The notes beneath the pieces are model-generated. The model was not told the DNA's origin and did no database searches. It worked only from the letters and a program-made list of their open reading frames with translations. A stretch of DNA of 58,478 nt from Chloroflexota bacterium (GTDB lineage: Bacteria; Chloroflexota; Dehalococcoidia; Lucifugimonadales; GCA-2722455). Shown in pieces: positions 20,201-35,200 of the stretch. Each line of letters opens with the position of its first letter. Positions within the stretch are counted from its first letter, which is position 1. The position numbers and the translations under genes are program-made. The DNA lies in assembly GCA_002722455.1 (NCBI GenBank), contig PBMB01000011.1, positions 16,892 to 75,369 of the forward strand, given 5' to 3'.

Positions 20201-23200
20201 ACGCATAGCGTTTATTACAGGTGCAGGTGTATCAGTAGGAAGCGGTTTACCGACTTACTACGGTCAAACAGGTTCTTACACAAACCTAAATGAATCGCCA
20301 GAAGATATCATTAACTTTAAAAATATGCGAAATGCACCGCATAAAATCTGGGATGCTTTAACACCATTGATCAAACAAGGAATTAAGGCTGAACCTTGTA
20401 TCGCACATAAGAAGATTGCTGAAATACAAAGCTTGGTGAATACCTCAAAAGTATTCACTCAAAATGTAGATCCATTACATAAGAAAGCAGGGAGTAAGAG
20501 TATTACTCAAATTCATGGTAATGGCGAAAAGTGCTATTGTAATAGTTGTATGATACAAGGTAACAAAAGACTGTTCGATCTTGTAGACGTAATAGAGACA
20601 GTGGAAAAAGGTAAAACCCCTATTTGTCCTGATTGTGGCGAGAGAAATGTTGTTCCAAACATCATTGCTTTCCATCAAAACTTAGAAGAAGAAGTTTTGT
20701 TTCAAATGTATGATTTCTTCACTGAAAAAGTTGATTACATATTTGTTGTAGGAACTCAAATGTCATTCCCTTATATTCAAATGATGTTGTATGATGCAGA
20801 GCAACGTAATGAAGACATTAAAATCATTGACGTAAATCCAGATCCAAATTATATCAACACCTTTGCAAATGTATTTAATTATACTGCTGACGATTTCTTT
20901 GAATCTTTAAGTATAGAAAAATAGCCGTTGATTCGGCTATTTAGTTTGGGTATAAATGAGATTATTAAAGAGAACAAGTTTAAAAATAACAGTGTTTTAT
21001 ATTCTGTGGTTTTCCTTGGATTCGTATATGTATTACAGCGATAAATTTGCAGTTGTAATACCTAATTTTCAACATGCCATTGCACCAATAGATTGCAGTT
21101 ACTTAATGTTGAGAAAATCACAAAGAAGTTCTGTGATATTGGATATCAAAAGTTTTAAATACAACTTCAGTAGTGTTAATTGTTTGATTGATAAATTAGA
21201 AAAAGGCAATTACAAAGGTGTGTATATAAAAAATAGCACAGGTGGAGAACTGCAGTCTTCAATGCGACTAAATGACTATTTTAATAATAATGATCTGGAT
21301 TTTGTTATTGAGAACGCTTGTAACTCAACTTGTTCTTTTTCTCTAATGGTTATTAAAAATGCGAAAATGTGTCATGGCTCTAGAATGGGCATTCATTTAT
21401 CTAAGAACAATAATCCAGTGCGAGAATACATAAATAAAACATTTAATTTAACAAATGGAACAGCAAAAAAACTATTCTATCAAATGGAAAAGAATGAATT
21501 AAATTCAAAAATGTATCAAGACATATTTTATAAAACACCAAACGACGATATTCATTTTATAGGATCAAAACAAGCTCTTTATAATAGAATGACTAAAGCA
21601 GTCTTAAATTGTGATAATTATTTTGATTTAAATTGATTTTAAAGACAAAAATGGTTAAAATAATAGCATAGACGTTAAGATTGTTAGGACAAAAAATGAA
21701 AGGCAAGGTAACAAGATATTTAAAAGAAAAGAGTTTCGGGTTCATTAAAGGTGAAGACGGCAATGACTATTTTTTCCACAAAAATTCTTTTAATCCTAAA
21801 TTAGAAAACAAAGATATCTTCTCTGGTCTTCCTGTATCTTTCGACCCGAACTTGAACAAAAAAGGTTTTAACGCAAAAGATTGTAAGATTGTTAGTGATT
21901 TCAAGTCAAATCAAGAAAAATACAAATTCCCTTCTGAGGTGCTTCATAGTAAAACAGACCGAGTAAAAGGTTATCAAGTTCTTTCAATGCCAGATTATGA
22001 AATTTCAGTAACAAGACGAAGCAATGACGAAGCTTTTAACGAGATTAAACAACTTTGTAAGAAATTAGGTGGCAATGCAATTCTTTCGCTAAAACATGAA
22101 AGACAAAAAAGATCAAAACCGGGCAGGGGTAATGGTACTTATTATTACAATGTTAATGTGTTAACCGCAGTTCCTGCATTGGTAGGAAGAAGAGAGCAAT
22201 TTGGTTCTGATTTAGGTAATAAAGTGAATCTTTTAGAATCTTCTTGTGAAAAAGAAGTAAATAAATTGACAGAAGAAACCAAAAGTAGAGACGTTTTAAG
22301 ATTGATTTTTGTTTTGATTTCTCTTTTACTAATTTTGGGTTCTTTTGCTTCTGCACAAATATTTGGATCATTTGTTGCTTTAATTCTGTCATTAGCTTTA
22401 TTCCCAAAATCAATTTATCAAAGAATTAGAAAAATTGATAAGCAATAAGAAAAAAAGAAACCGTAGCAATGCTGCGGTTTTTTTATCTTTTAAATAGGCT
22501 AAATGTTCGTGTGATACGCTCTTTAAGAGAAATCATTTTCTTTTCTTTTAAAACTTCAACAATTTCTTCATTTTGTTTTTCTTGCTTGCGCTTTTCTTTT
22601 GCTTCTTTTTTGCCTTTTCGTTCTTCTGATTCTCTTTTGTATTCTTCTATTTTTCTTTTTTGTTTGTTCGCCTCTTTCCTTTCTCTCTTGGCTTTCCTTT
22701 CTTCATATTTCTTAATGAATTCGCTGCCTTCTTTGAAGTTGTCAAACAAATGCTCATTGCCTTCTGTTGGCTTAATGACTGGTAGTAAAGTAAAATGGAC
22801 AGGTGCAACATTAGGTAAGATCAGAAAAGCGTCTTCAACCGCAATAACAGGATAATAAGCTCCGCTATCTAATTTGTTGGAGAATCGTTGATCGATAGGT
22901 TTAAATCGAGCATATCCAATAGGTTTTACACCTATAGGCGTCATTGAAATATTATCCAATGTCTCCATATCTTTAATGACTCCTGCTGCAGTAAGCATTT
23001 CTTTTCCGTTAATGTCTTTCATATTTTTCCTTTGTTTTTTTCATTATAACATGAAATGTAAGAAAGAAAAAACCGCAGGTAGCCCTACGGTTTAATTGTT
23101 TTGCTTATTTTGATTAAGCAAGTTCTGTTTCGTCGTCGTGGAAAATGAATAAGTAATCGTCAATATTTTCAACAATACCCGATTCCAAACCTTCTCGTGG

Positions 23201-26200
23201 AACAACACTATTAGGGAATGGGTAAGAACAAGGAACCCAATCATCTTCTGAGATTTCCTCTTTCATTTCTTCTGGAAGAGCGTAGCGACTTGTGAAGAAA
23301 TACTCTTTTGTATCCATATTAGTCCAAATATTGAGCTGACCTCGCTCTTGGATTATTTGTTGAGCTTCTTGTTTAGTAATACGTTTTGAAGTTTCCATTG
23401 TTTAATCTCTTTGTTTGAAAGTATGATAATTATAGCATATGCATAAGAAAAAGCTATACTCTAAAAGTTATAATTAATGGAATAATCCAATTCTTTTTCA
23501 CGAGGAACGCCAAAAACGTCAACGTCAACATTTATAAAATCAGGAGAAACATTGGAAACTTCTGCTGCCTTGGCTACAACGATTCTATTAACGTCTTGAT
23601 CATCTAAACGATAAGTAATCTTTTTGTTAATCTGAGATTCAAACGATTTTTTTTCTTTAATTTCTTCACGAACTTCAATAGTGCAAGACAGATTTAAGTG
23701 ATTTCGAATGTTCAAGAAACATTCAATTTCCTTATCTTTATCCTTCCAGATAATTCGAGTTGCGCCATATTCAACATTATGTAGTTTAGCAAAGTGAGAA
23801 CGAACAACTTCTTGAATCTCTTTTTGTGTAATTTTAAAAGCAAGAGTGATATTTTTTTGTTTAAGTTCAGACATAAAGTTTTTCTCATAGTTCATTAATT
23901 GGTCATATTATATCAAAACAAAAGAAAAAGCACAACTCGAAAGTTGTGCCTTTAAATTAAACAAAAATCTGAACTTCTTCGCCTGAAAGTGGTGGTGGAG
24001 TTTTCCAAATATCTCGCCAATATTTATCTTTAATTATTTTTTCTGTGTCATTATGCTTATGATTAACTCGCTTTTGCTTGTTTAGGCTTCATAAGGTTTA
24101 GGTTTTCTTTATCAATAAGGATTTCGAGTTCTTCTTTAACACCTTTTGCAAATAGGTTAGAAGAAAGGAAGCGTTCGATACAAGGAACGTCAGTGCGACC
24201 TTCTTCATTACTAAAAATCTGTTGGAACATAACACCACAAACCTCTGCTTCGTAATCTTTTGCCTTCCAAGCATTTTGAAGGATATTGCGTTTGGTATCA
24301 AGATCGATTTCTAATGAGTAAAGATGTAGGTTGATTGAACCTGCTTGGTGAGAGCACACCTCTTTAACTTTTGAGATATCTGGAATAGTAAAATTAATCT
24401 CTTCAAGGACTTCTCGTTGCATTGCAGTTAACAGATCTTCTCCTGCATCAACATTGCCGCCCGCAAAACCTTTAGAACCATCCCAACGATTTAGTAATAG
24501 AATTTGTCCAAAATCACTTTGCTGAATATGTTCATTAACATTTTTATAACCTTCATAACATTTACTTTTAAGGTGAATAGCAAGAAATACTGCATTGCGT
24601 TTTTCGTTAAGTGTGCCGAATGGAACTTCTAGAATTTTAGACATGGTGTACCTTTTTAGTTGTTTATCTTAATTGAAACACATATTAACAAAAGCATATT
24701 TAATAGTCAAAAAAAATTTCATTTAAATATTTTCAGTTCTGAATAATTGAAAAAAAAGAAAATTATCCTCATCTTGATTTAGATTGGTTGAATTGCTATA
24801 ATGTCAAAAGTTAAATAGATAGAGCGATTAAAAAATGAAAAAATCATTAGACTTGAATTTGGTAAGTATCAAATGTGAAGATAGTGTTTTAATTTTGAAT
24901 AATCTTGTTTTTCATTCTCGAATGAAAGAGTTGATTAAAGAAAAAGATCTTGTTCTGTGTGAACGTGGCTTATTGAAGTCTTTTTTGAAGGACGCAAAAG
25001 CATTGTTAGACGCAGATGTGATTATTGAACACTTCGACATTGATTATGAAGGTAAAGAAGTAAGTCAGTATCTTTATGAAAATGGAATGTCAGAATTAGA
25101 ACATGACGAATTAACGCTCTATCGAGACTCTGACCTTGAAAAGATTGCTGATATATTGAAGAGCAATCTTAATGAAAAAGAGTTTGATATGTTTAAGAAA
25201 AATCACATTTTTAATTGTTTGGAGGTATTTGATGATCAGCCTGTTTGATAAGGTAGAACACATTAAAGACGGTTCTGTTAAAGGCATTGTCGTTCATATT
25301 GACGATAACTTGAAAGGAACAACAACTTGTCGTGTGGCGTGGGGAGTTGAAACAAAAGAAGAAGCCGAAAAAATGCCAGTAGAAGATACAGATATTCAGT
25401 GGACAAACAAATTGGTCAAATGCGATTGAAGCGAATTGATTAGAAAAAGATTGCATACCTTTTTTTATATTGATATACTACAACCAACCTAAACAAATAT
25501 AGCGAATCGAAAAATGTCAAATGCAACATATCTTGTAACAAATCAAGCACAAATTATGAAAATTGTAGGCGAAACTACGGATAAAGAAGGTATTGTTTAC
25601 CAAGCAAAATCTGTTCGTAGCCATAAGCGAGAATGTTTTTTTGTTGAAGAAGAAGGTGCGGAAGTGGAAGCAATTAAAGAAGCTAATGTTTCTCTTGTTG
25701 ATACAAATTATTCTGTCCTTAGAAACCAAGTGGATAAAGTATTAGGAATTATTGATTAAAATGAGTGAAGATAATAAAGAAAAAGACATTCTGCAGCGTC
25801 TGGACGATATGAGCGACGACGAATTTCTAGAAAGATTGGAAAATGCAGATGACGCAGGACTAACACGAGTGTTAGGAACGCCAGATGAATTTCTAGGCAA
25901 TAAAAAGCGTCTTTCAGTAGAAGAAATTAAAGTTGGTTTAGAGAATTTCGCAAAAGTAGATCTTGCTTTAGGTAAGGTTTTTCCTGACTTCTTTATCAAT
26001 TTAGAGCCAGATTCAAAAAATAAAAACATTTTAAATATCATTTCGGCAATCAAGTTTGATGAAGAAAGTGAAGTTGAATCCGAGTTTCTTTTTGATTACA
26101 AAGATATTCCCGTTTTTGTCAACGAGAAGTTAGGTTATCAAGCACTTAACGAAAAAATGCTCGAAGATTTTATTGTTTATTACTTAATGGTGAACAATCA

Positions 26201-29200
26201 AATGGAATCAATTGATAAAAATTGGTCAAAAGAAGGATATGAGGTGATTGAGAATGGTTTACATATCAACTCAACAAATCGTATTATCTCTTGGCAAGAA
26301 GTGGCATTTTTAGTTTATGAAAAGAAAGTCCTAGTATTTTCATTTGAAGAAACTCAGAAGCCTAATTTCTTATTCGATTAAGATTAAAAAGAAGAAGCCG
26401 TAGAAAAATATACGGTTTTTTTTGTGTTTTAAAAAGAGATGAACTATAATACAAATATCAAATTGCAAAAGGTTAAAAAAAATGTCTACACAACAAACAA
26501 TCTATAAAACAAGCTCTATTGCTGAATCTTTGAAAAGTATGGTTGAAACGCTAGGAATGGCTTATGCAGCAAACCTGAACGATCATTTTGGTGCTCAATC
26601 TTCACAACAATGTTTTATTTTTGAAGGTAAAGACGTAGGTTCTTTGGTTCGATATGATAATACAACTTATTTTGTTCGTTTTGACGGCAATGAAGTAACT
26701 GTACGTGACGTAGGTGGTAAGGTTCTTGATCATGGTGTTACTTGTATGCGTGGTAGTAATGAGTATTATACAGATAATGGCAAGGCGGTGTTAGACAGTC
26801 TAACAGAAGAAGAAATTGAAGATATGGCACACGGTGGCGGAGTTATCTTTACAGAAGAAATGCTTGAAGAAAAACTTGAAAGTGCAACAATTGAGCCTTA
26901 TGACTTTGAGATGATTGCTGACAATATGAAAGAGCTTCTACCTTAAATTTAAAAAACAATGAAAGAAAAGCCATAGTTACTTTTATGGCTTTTTATTTGA
27001 AAAAATATAAAAATTATTGTAATATAGTGTTAAGTATTTTTTGAGGTTTTTTATGAATAGTGAAGAAAAAGAAAAACATAAAAGCTTGGTGTTGGAGTTA
27101 ACACTTTTTGAACAAAAAGCTTACGCAATTCACAGTACAATTAAAGATTTGCATAAAGGCTACTCAGCATCATTAACAGACGAAGCTTTAACAGTTAGAG
27201 AAAACGGAAAAGTGTTTTTGAATAATGGAATGAATGCTTTTGTCGTAAATAAAGAAAATTCAACTTATATGTCTATTGCAATGGGTAATGATTTATGGGT
27301 TTATAAAGTTAATAAAACAATTTCAGAAGGTCTTCGTTTGGTGGGGCTTAATTGTTTAGAATCATTTAGAACATTTGGAAAACTGGTTTATACAACACAA
27401 AAAGAAATCCTGAATAAAAACTCTGGATCTCGAATATATTCGATAAAAGAACTCCAAAGAAAGAAAAACAAAATTAAGTTATCGGTGGAAGAAATGAATA
27501 TGCTGGTAGAAGAAGCACAGAATTTCTTTAAAACAAAAAATAGTTTAAAATACATAGATATTAATTAAATATTAAATTAAAACCAATAAGAAAACGAGGT
27601 TCCTTCTGGAGCCTCTTTTTTTGATTTGACCATTAGAGTGACTCTTAACCTTGTTAATGACTATTTTAATGGTCATTTTTAAAACAAAAAAATAGAAAAG
27701 ATTTGATTTAAGGCTCCGTAAATAATATAATGTATTTTAATGTAAAGCACTTTAAGGGCGTTAAAATGACAACACAACTATATAAAATAACAAGAGACGG
27801 TAAAGAGTCCGTAGATATTCATAACTTAAGTTCTTATGACGCTGTTTTGTTAAAGTCTGGGAAAGCGGCTTTAGTTGAGCCAGAAGAATTTCAATCAGCT
27901 TATGCAAATATGGTAGAATACTGTAAGTTGTCAGGTCTCACAGTAGAAACGGAAGATATTCCAGTATCACAGGTTTTTGCAGTAGGCTTTTTTAGCGAAG
28001 AAGAAAACCCGCTAAATTTTAAAATATCTTGGTTGGTAAACAAATCTCAAATTGATAAAATAATTAATGCGATGAAAGAGCATAAAGAATCTAATGAAAT
28101 CTCAGAAGATTTAAGAGTTTATTATGAAAGCTCTGATTTTAATTTTTGTTTATTGGACTCTTTGAAGGAAAACGGTGAAGAATTAGAAGATAAAACGTCC
28201 GATCATTTTGGTTTATTTATTTTCTAGAAAATATTATAATAAAAAGCACAATATTGATTGTGCTTTTTTATTGTCTTTATTTTTTTATTTGGTAATCTAT
28301 TTTTAACATTCAAAGAAAAGGAGTACGAAATGTTAAGAGTAATAGGTTCTAATAATCAAGTTTCATTACAAGGTTCTTTCAAAGGGTCTTTTGAAGAAAG
28401 AGTTTTGTCCTCTGGGACAGGTGCATTAGTTCAGAAATCAAAGATAGAAGGTTTATTAAAAGCTGCAGAGGGTAAAACTCAAAAGGATTTAGTTAATCAC
28501 TTAATTAAAAGCTTTCCTATGTCTTTAATCGACTCTTCACAGCTTCCACAAGAAATGCTTCAAAGAGATCAAACCTCTGAGGTTGTTGTTGTCGATTTGA
28601 TGATTCTAGAAATCATAATGCAAGAACTTCGTTTTGACATGGGTGAAATTACATTCAAACAATTTGATGAAGAAAATAGATTTCAAATAATGAGGTTAAA
28701 TGCACAAATGAGTTAATCTTAAATAACCGAGAAAGAGTTGCGAATGCAGCTCTTTTTTTGTATAATGTGGCTTAGTTAATTAAAAGATAGAGTGTTAAAA
28801 ATGGAAAACTATTCAACAAGATCTTATTTGGTAAAAAAATTCGAAAGAATAATAGATTATTACACTTATGAGTTTGGATATCAAAAAGAAGAGTGTTTGG
28901 CTTGTGCTGGTTCTGGATATTATGATCATAACGGCAATCCTGACTGTAGTGCGTGTGACGGAACGGGTTCTGATCTTAAACAAACATTAAAGAACTCAAT
29001 GTTGTTAAAATTAAAAGACACAGTTTTAGATACAATATCTTTAAGCGGCAGTCTTGACGAAGAAAGTATAGCTAGACTTCTTCTTGCATTATCAAAAGAC
29101 CCATTGAAGGTGGATTTGAAAAGATTAAACGAATACACTAGAAAAGATTTTATAGAAGCAACTGCTCTTCTGGAAGCACATAAGTTATACTTGAAAGCAA

Positions 29201-32200
29201 AGACACGAGCAAAAGAATCTGCACTTGAGTCAAATGATAAAGTGGTTTCAATATGGGATTTTGACTCTAAGCATTACATCAAAAATTTTGTATAGGAAAA
29301 AATTATGGCTTTAGAAATAACATACGACGATAAGACTAATTATGCCTTAAAACTTCTTGAAGAAGTTAAAGAAAGGGCAGAATTAAAGGTTAAGAAGCAA
29401 ATGGCAGATGAAGGAATTGACCTTTTTGATCCGAATTTTAAAGAAATATTGGTGGAAAGATTATCTTCTGATTCTGACATTATTGAGATAGAGGCGGAAG
29501 AAAAACGATTAAAATCTTTATCCATTCCAAAGTGGTATAAGCTGGTGTAAACATAGAATCAAAAGATAAAAAGAGTTGCTATTGCAGCTCTTTTTTTGTA
29601 TAATTTTAGCACACAAAAGAGGTTATTATGATTAGTGAACAATTGAAAAAAGCATTGAAAGAAGGGAAAGAACTTGTAAAGTCAAATGAAGACCTTTATG
29701 AAAATGCTAATTCTTATGTCATGAAAAACAATCCAAAGATTGCCAAAAGACTTATAGAGCAAGGAGCATTATCAAGAATTTTCAATTACAAAAGTGTTCA
29801 TAATTATAAACCCAAAGGATACTATCCAGCAAGCAGTATCATTTTATAACGAACTACTAAATCTAATTTCTGAATAAAAGGTAAAGATATGAAAAACGCA
29901 AAATTGGTAATGAATAGTAAAGGTTCTTCTGTCACAGGCTTATCTGATACAATGCAAGAAGCTTATATGCAAGGAGATCTTGTGGTCGCAAAAAAAGCGG
30001 AACTTCTTACTCTTATTTACACAGCTAATCAGCTTATTGAAAAAAAAGTGGTACCTGATACAGAATCTCTGGATGTTGAGTTAGACAATAGTATAGAATT
30101 AACCGAAGCTCATATTTTTAATGTGAAAGATGAAACAGAATACCTAGCTGCTTCAATCAAGGAAGTTCATGAATTAGTAACACGAGCAAAAGAAAGCTTG
30201 ACGGCACAAGGTTTTAAGAAGATGAAAGAACTTCTTAATGTAGATTTTCTTTATTTCCCAGTAGAGGAAATGTATGAAGAAGATAAAAGCTCAAAAGTAT
30301 TGTACAACGCAGCATAAGGAAAAAAGAAATGATTACGAAAATTATTAAAGCCCAGTTAGTAAAACCTTATAAAAACCTCGTCGATTTAATTTCTAACAAT
30401 CAATCAAAATTGTTAAAGAATGAAATTGGTGACGACATGTTAATACTTTCAGAGATAGCTGCAAAAGTAATAAAAGGTGAAGCGGCTGGTGTTAATCAAA
30501 CTAAAACGATTGAATTTTTAAAATATATGACATTGCCCCTTCTTATGGAATGGAAAGAATATCTCGCAGATGGACATTCTGATATTGTAAGTAGAGGCAA
30601 GATATACTCTGCAAAACAAAAAGAGTTTAATGGCGTTAATTATAAAATGACGGTCTCTTATGAGGAAGTTGACGGGAATAAAATCCCAGAAGCCCTGGTA
30701 GAAAAAGAAGGCGAATTTTGGTTTAAAGCGACCTGGTCCTCGGATTCTTTCCAAGTTTGGGCTAGATCAGAAGAGATGGTAATCAACATTGAAAGTGGAA
30801 ATGAAGAGCTTTTAGTGGGGCTATCGCTGGCAGAAATCGAAGAGATGAGTAAAATTTCAAGTTTTTTTTAAAAAAGACTTGTCTTTTATGTAAGTTTTGA
30901 TCTATAATTCAAATATGGAGTCGGGGCAAGGAATTTTTTAAATCTTTTTATAATCCAGGCTGAATAAATTTGAAAACTGGGTGATTTAAAAATAGAAGGA
31001 CCACTTCAAAAGAATTACAAAATATCTTGACGAAGGAATCGAGCTGGAGTTAAGATAAAATCATTAAAGGCCTACTGGGTTTTGATGAGACGGCGGAAAC
31101 GCCAAGGCTGTGGCTGCTGGTGTAACCAAGTAGACGAGCTGGTAAAATGTGTTGTGTGTGAAAGTCTCTCTTTGTGTGTGAAGAGAGCAAAACGGTAAAG
31201 AAGGGACCTCCTCTCCTACATTTACCACTTGGTCTTTTGAGTTAGTGTGTGACTTTTAAGACCGCCATATCAATGTGTGTAAAAGTCTCTTATGTGTGAA
31301 GAGCAAATCGACGAGAAAAGAAGTGTGTGCTTTTCGAGTCACGGTTTTACAAGTTAGTGTGTGGCGAGTGAAACCAATTATAAGAACCCCAGGCTTCCCA
31401 GTTTGGGGTTTTTTCTTTAGGTGAAAATAAAGAAACCCCTTTCTTGTTCGACGAGAAACCACTACTATTCCTTCAATCTTTCTAGAGGCTCATAGACGGG
31501 TTAATTTGACAATTATATAATTTATTATATAATACAATATATGTAGTGTTGTCCCTTAACATTACTTCTTAAAAATAAGTATTTAACCTTGTAGTTAAAA
31601 ATCGTCGAGAGGCGATTTTTTTCGTTTGAATAAAAGCAAAGCTTGACAAAAAAATGCTTTTTAAGATATAATAAACAAAGAAGTCGAGACAACAAAAAAG
31701 GTTTTAAGATGAGTATTTTCAAAAAGACAAATAGCACAATGACAATGATTCTTAAGCTATTAAAGCTTCGTGAAGTGAATGGAGAAAATGTTTCTTCTGA
31801 GCTAAAAGACACGGAGGAAACTTTTGAAACTGCACAAAAGAAAACTAAAATATTGAGTGACGCTCTTAAATCTGCAATGAAAGAAGACGGCTATAATGCG
31901 ATTATTGCTGATGCATTAATTGACGCTGGTATTATAGCAAGTGAGCCTTCTTCACTTCCTGATGACTTAGAATCTATCAACCAATACGTTCTATCGACTC
32001 GTGGGGACGCAATGAAAGAAGCTTTTGATAATCTTGCAATCCTTTTAAATAAAGGCGGATATGTAGCAAAACTTAATGATTTTGAAACTATTAAAGATTC
32101 TAGTTTCGTTGATAATTGTCATTATGATAGTGCTGTAATTTTTCAAAATAATGGTGCTCGTGCAATTGTAGTAAAATTATCTTCAGGCTCAAAGTATATT

Positions 32201-35200
32201 GTTGTTCAGGCAGGTAACGATACACAAGCTTGCTATACTTACTCATCGGCACTGGAAAAGAAAGTGTTTGATTCGATTTCGAAAGATAAATTAAATAAGG
32301 ATACATTAACATTAAATTCTGTTTTTGATACGAAACAAGGCGTTTTTTATCATAATCAAGATGAAACAAAATTAACTCTAATGGCAGCTCGAAGCTCGAT
32401 GGATACTGCAGTTTTTGCGATTCAATCTATGAGTTACAAATTAAGTCAATAATTAAAATAAAGACAATAAGAAAGAGGTATATATGTCTATTGAAAATGA
32501 AACTGTAAAAGCAAACCGAGAAATGGTTAGAAAAGGAATCGAGAGATTCAAAGAATTACAGAAAAAATAAAAAAGAAGCCTTAGAGAGATCTAGGGCTTT
32601 TTTGTGTCTGTAACACACGAGAAGGGCGATAAATATGATAAATGCTTATTGTTATAAAGAAGGTTGAAAAACAAGAAAGGTAACTGCAGAAAGAGATTCA
32701 GTTGTTGATTATTAAGCATTCTGCGTTGAGAAAATGTTTAAATCAGGAATTGGGAAAATAAAAAAGCCACTCTGTGGCTTTTTTTTAATAGAAAAATTAT
32801 TTATAAAATTTTGGCATTAATCCTTTAATATTAATATTAGCATAAGCACTAATACGCTGATTTGGTCTAAAAGTTATGCCACAGAAAGATAGAAAATACT
32901 CTAAAATGAAACAATCAAGTATTCGATTAATATTAGCTTTTTTATCTTTGTTTAATACGCTCTCGGAAAGAATCGTTTTTCCGAGTTCATTTTGACTATT
33001 GCCTACTCCTATTACTCTTAATCCTTTTAAAAGATTAAACTCAAGATTTCCAAAGGCAAGTATCCCCATTTCTTTGATTTCTTTTTTAATGTATGCATTA
33101 TCTATTGGATGTTCTATATCGACATAATTTTCGACGACCTTACCGAGATTAGATAGAAGCTCTTTTTCTTTTTCATTATATAAATTAACTTGTTCTTGAT
33201 CATCACTATTTTTAAATCCTTTTAATTTATATAGTGAATTATGGATATATTCCTCGTCATGAAGAACTTTTTTAAATACTGTTTCTTTATATGTTCCTTT
33301 ATTTTCCATTTCATTTTCAAGTTTTTTACGCATTTTTTCTAACCATTTAAGTTTTTTTAAAGTGTTTTCTTTGTATTCTTTCCCTTTAAGTGATTCAGCA
33401 TAAGAGTTGTGAATACTTTTGTTATTAAAATCATCCATAATGATATCAAACACTTTTTTAGGAAGAATCATTGCAGTAAGATGTGAGCCATCTTCAAAAT
33501 GAACGGCTGAAGCAGTGATTTGGTAGAATAATTGGTTTAATGTTTTAATAGGTGTATAATTTTCTTCCCGAAAATTAAAAAAATTTCGTTCTGATTTTTC
33601 TTTAACTTTTTCTACCGAGATTCGATTTTCATTGATGTAGTCAATAAACTCTTTTTCTGTGGTTGAAGGATTGTCATCACCTTTGAAATCAAAGTTCGAA
33701 TTTGGTGAATCATTACAGATAAATTTAGCATCAAAAATGCTTCCAATAGGAGTAAAATGTTGATCACTTTGATAAGGGAAAGAATGATTCATATTAAAAT
33801 CACCTTCAACAGAACGTAAGAAAATAAACTTTACCAATTGTTTTGGTTTAATAATAAGATTACTAATTGGACAAATGTAATTCATAAAAAATCTCTTTAA
33901 ATTAATTGTCGATATTATAGCAAAAAAGCTTCTCGGAAGGAAGCTTTGTATTTAAAGGGTTATTTTTTTAAAAATACGAGTTGCTGGAATCCATCATCGG
34001 TAATCTGATAGCACTCAAACCCTAGTTTTTTATAAAGTTTTTGAGCAATGACATTTTTAGGGTGGACACCTAGCCTAACACCTCTCATTTTTGTTTTTGA
34101 AATAATAAATTTCATTAATTTTTTACCATAGCCTTTGCCATGATGGTTGTCTGAGATGGCAATGACAACTTCTGGTAGTTCAGCGTAGCGCAAGGTGGAA
34201 GATCGTTTGATTCTACTTTGAACCATTCCAATAATTTGATTATTTTCGACAAGAAAATATCCGATATCTTCTTTTCCTGTGTTCCAATTTTCATAGTATT
34301 TTGCGGCATAAACATCTTGCATTACATTGATATCGTATCGTTCTTCGTCATCGGATTGCCAAAGAGCTTTGAACAAAAATTCAACCTGTGTTTCGATATC
34401 TTTTTCTGTTATCTCTCTTAGTTCCATTGAATTTCTCTTTTATTTACTTTGTTTGTATTATTTTATCAAACTCAAAAGAAATAAGCAATAAAAAAGCCCG
34501 TAGAAACGGGCTTAATGTATTTTAACTTATTTTAATGTATTTTAAATTACCATAAAATTTTCACGAGAGGTAACAATAGATTCAGTTCGGTCATTTAATC
34601 GCAGTTCATATTCATCAAAGTTTTTTGAACCAACGACTTCACAGACACTACCTTGACGATAAGTATTGTTGTTAGGCATAGAACAAAGAAGAATGACTTT
34701 AGAATCATCTTTGATCACTTTTTTAAAATAATCAAATGATTTAAGCTTGTAATAATGAGCGTTACAACCTTCTCGTTTGTCTTCTTCTGTCATTTCAAAA
34801 AGCATATCAAAAGACTCATTGTTAACCAAAATGAATCTTTTGCCGTTTTCGTTTTCTTTATTATGAGATTTACTTTTAGTAATATTCACAAGATCATCAA
34901 TTTGACATTGAACATAAATTGAGTCAACAGAGAATTTAGTAGCTTCATAGAGATTTCGCATTGTTTTTCCTTGTAAAGTAAAATATTGAAAAGCCTAATG
35001 TCTTAGGCTTTGTATTGTTCGCTGCCAAGCAAGGTTTCACCGTTGTTAAGAACGGTATCAACAACCGCTTCAATGATTAATGGCTCTATCATTGTGTAGT
35101 AACTGATGTCATTGGAGTTTACTGCTTGACCACCATTTTTTTTATCAACAGCAATAGTGATATGTTTCGTTTTATTCTTGCTATAAATATCGTGTTCTAC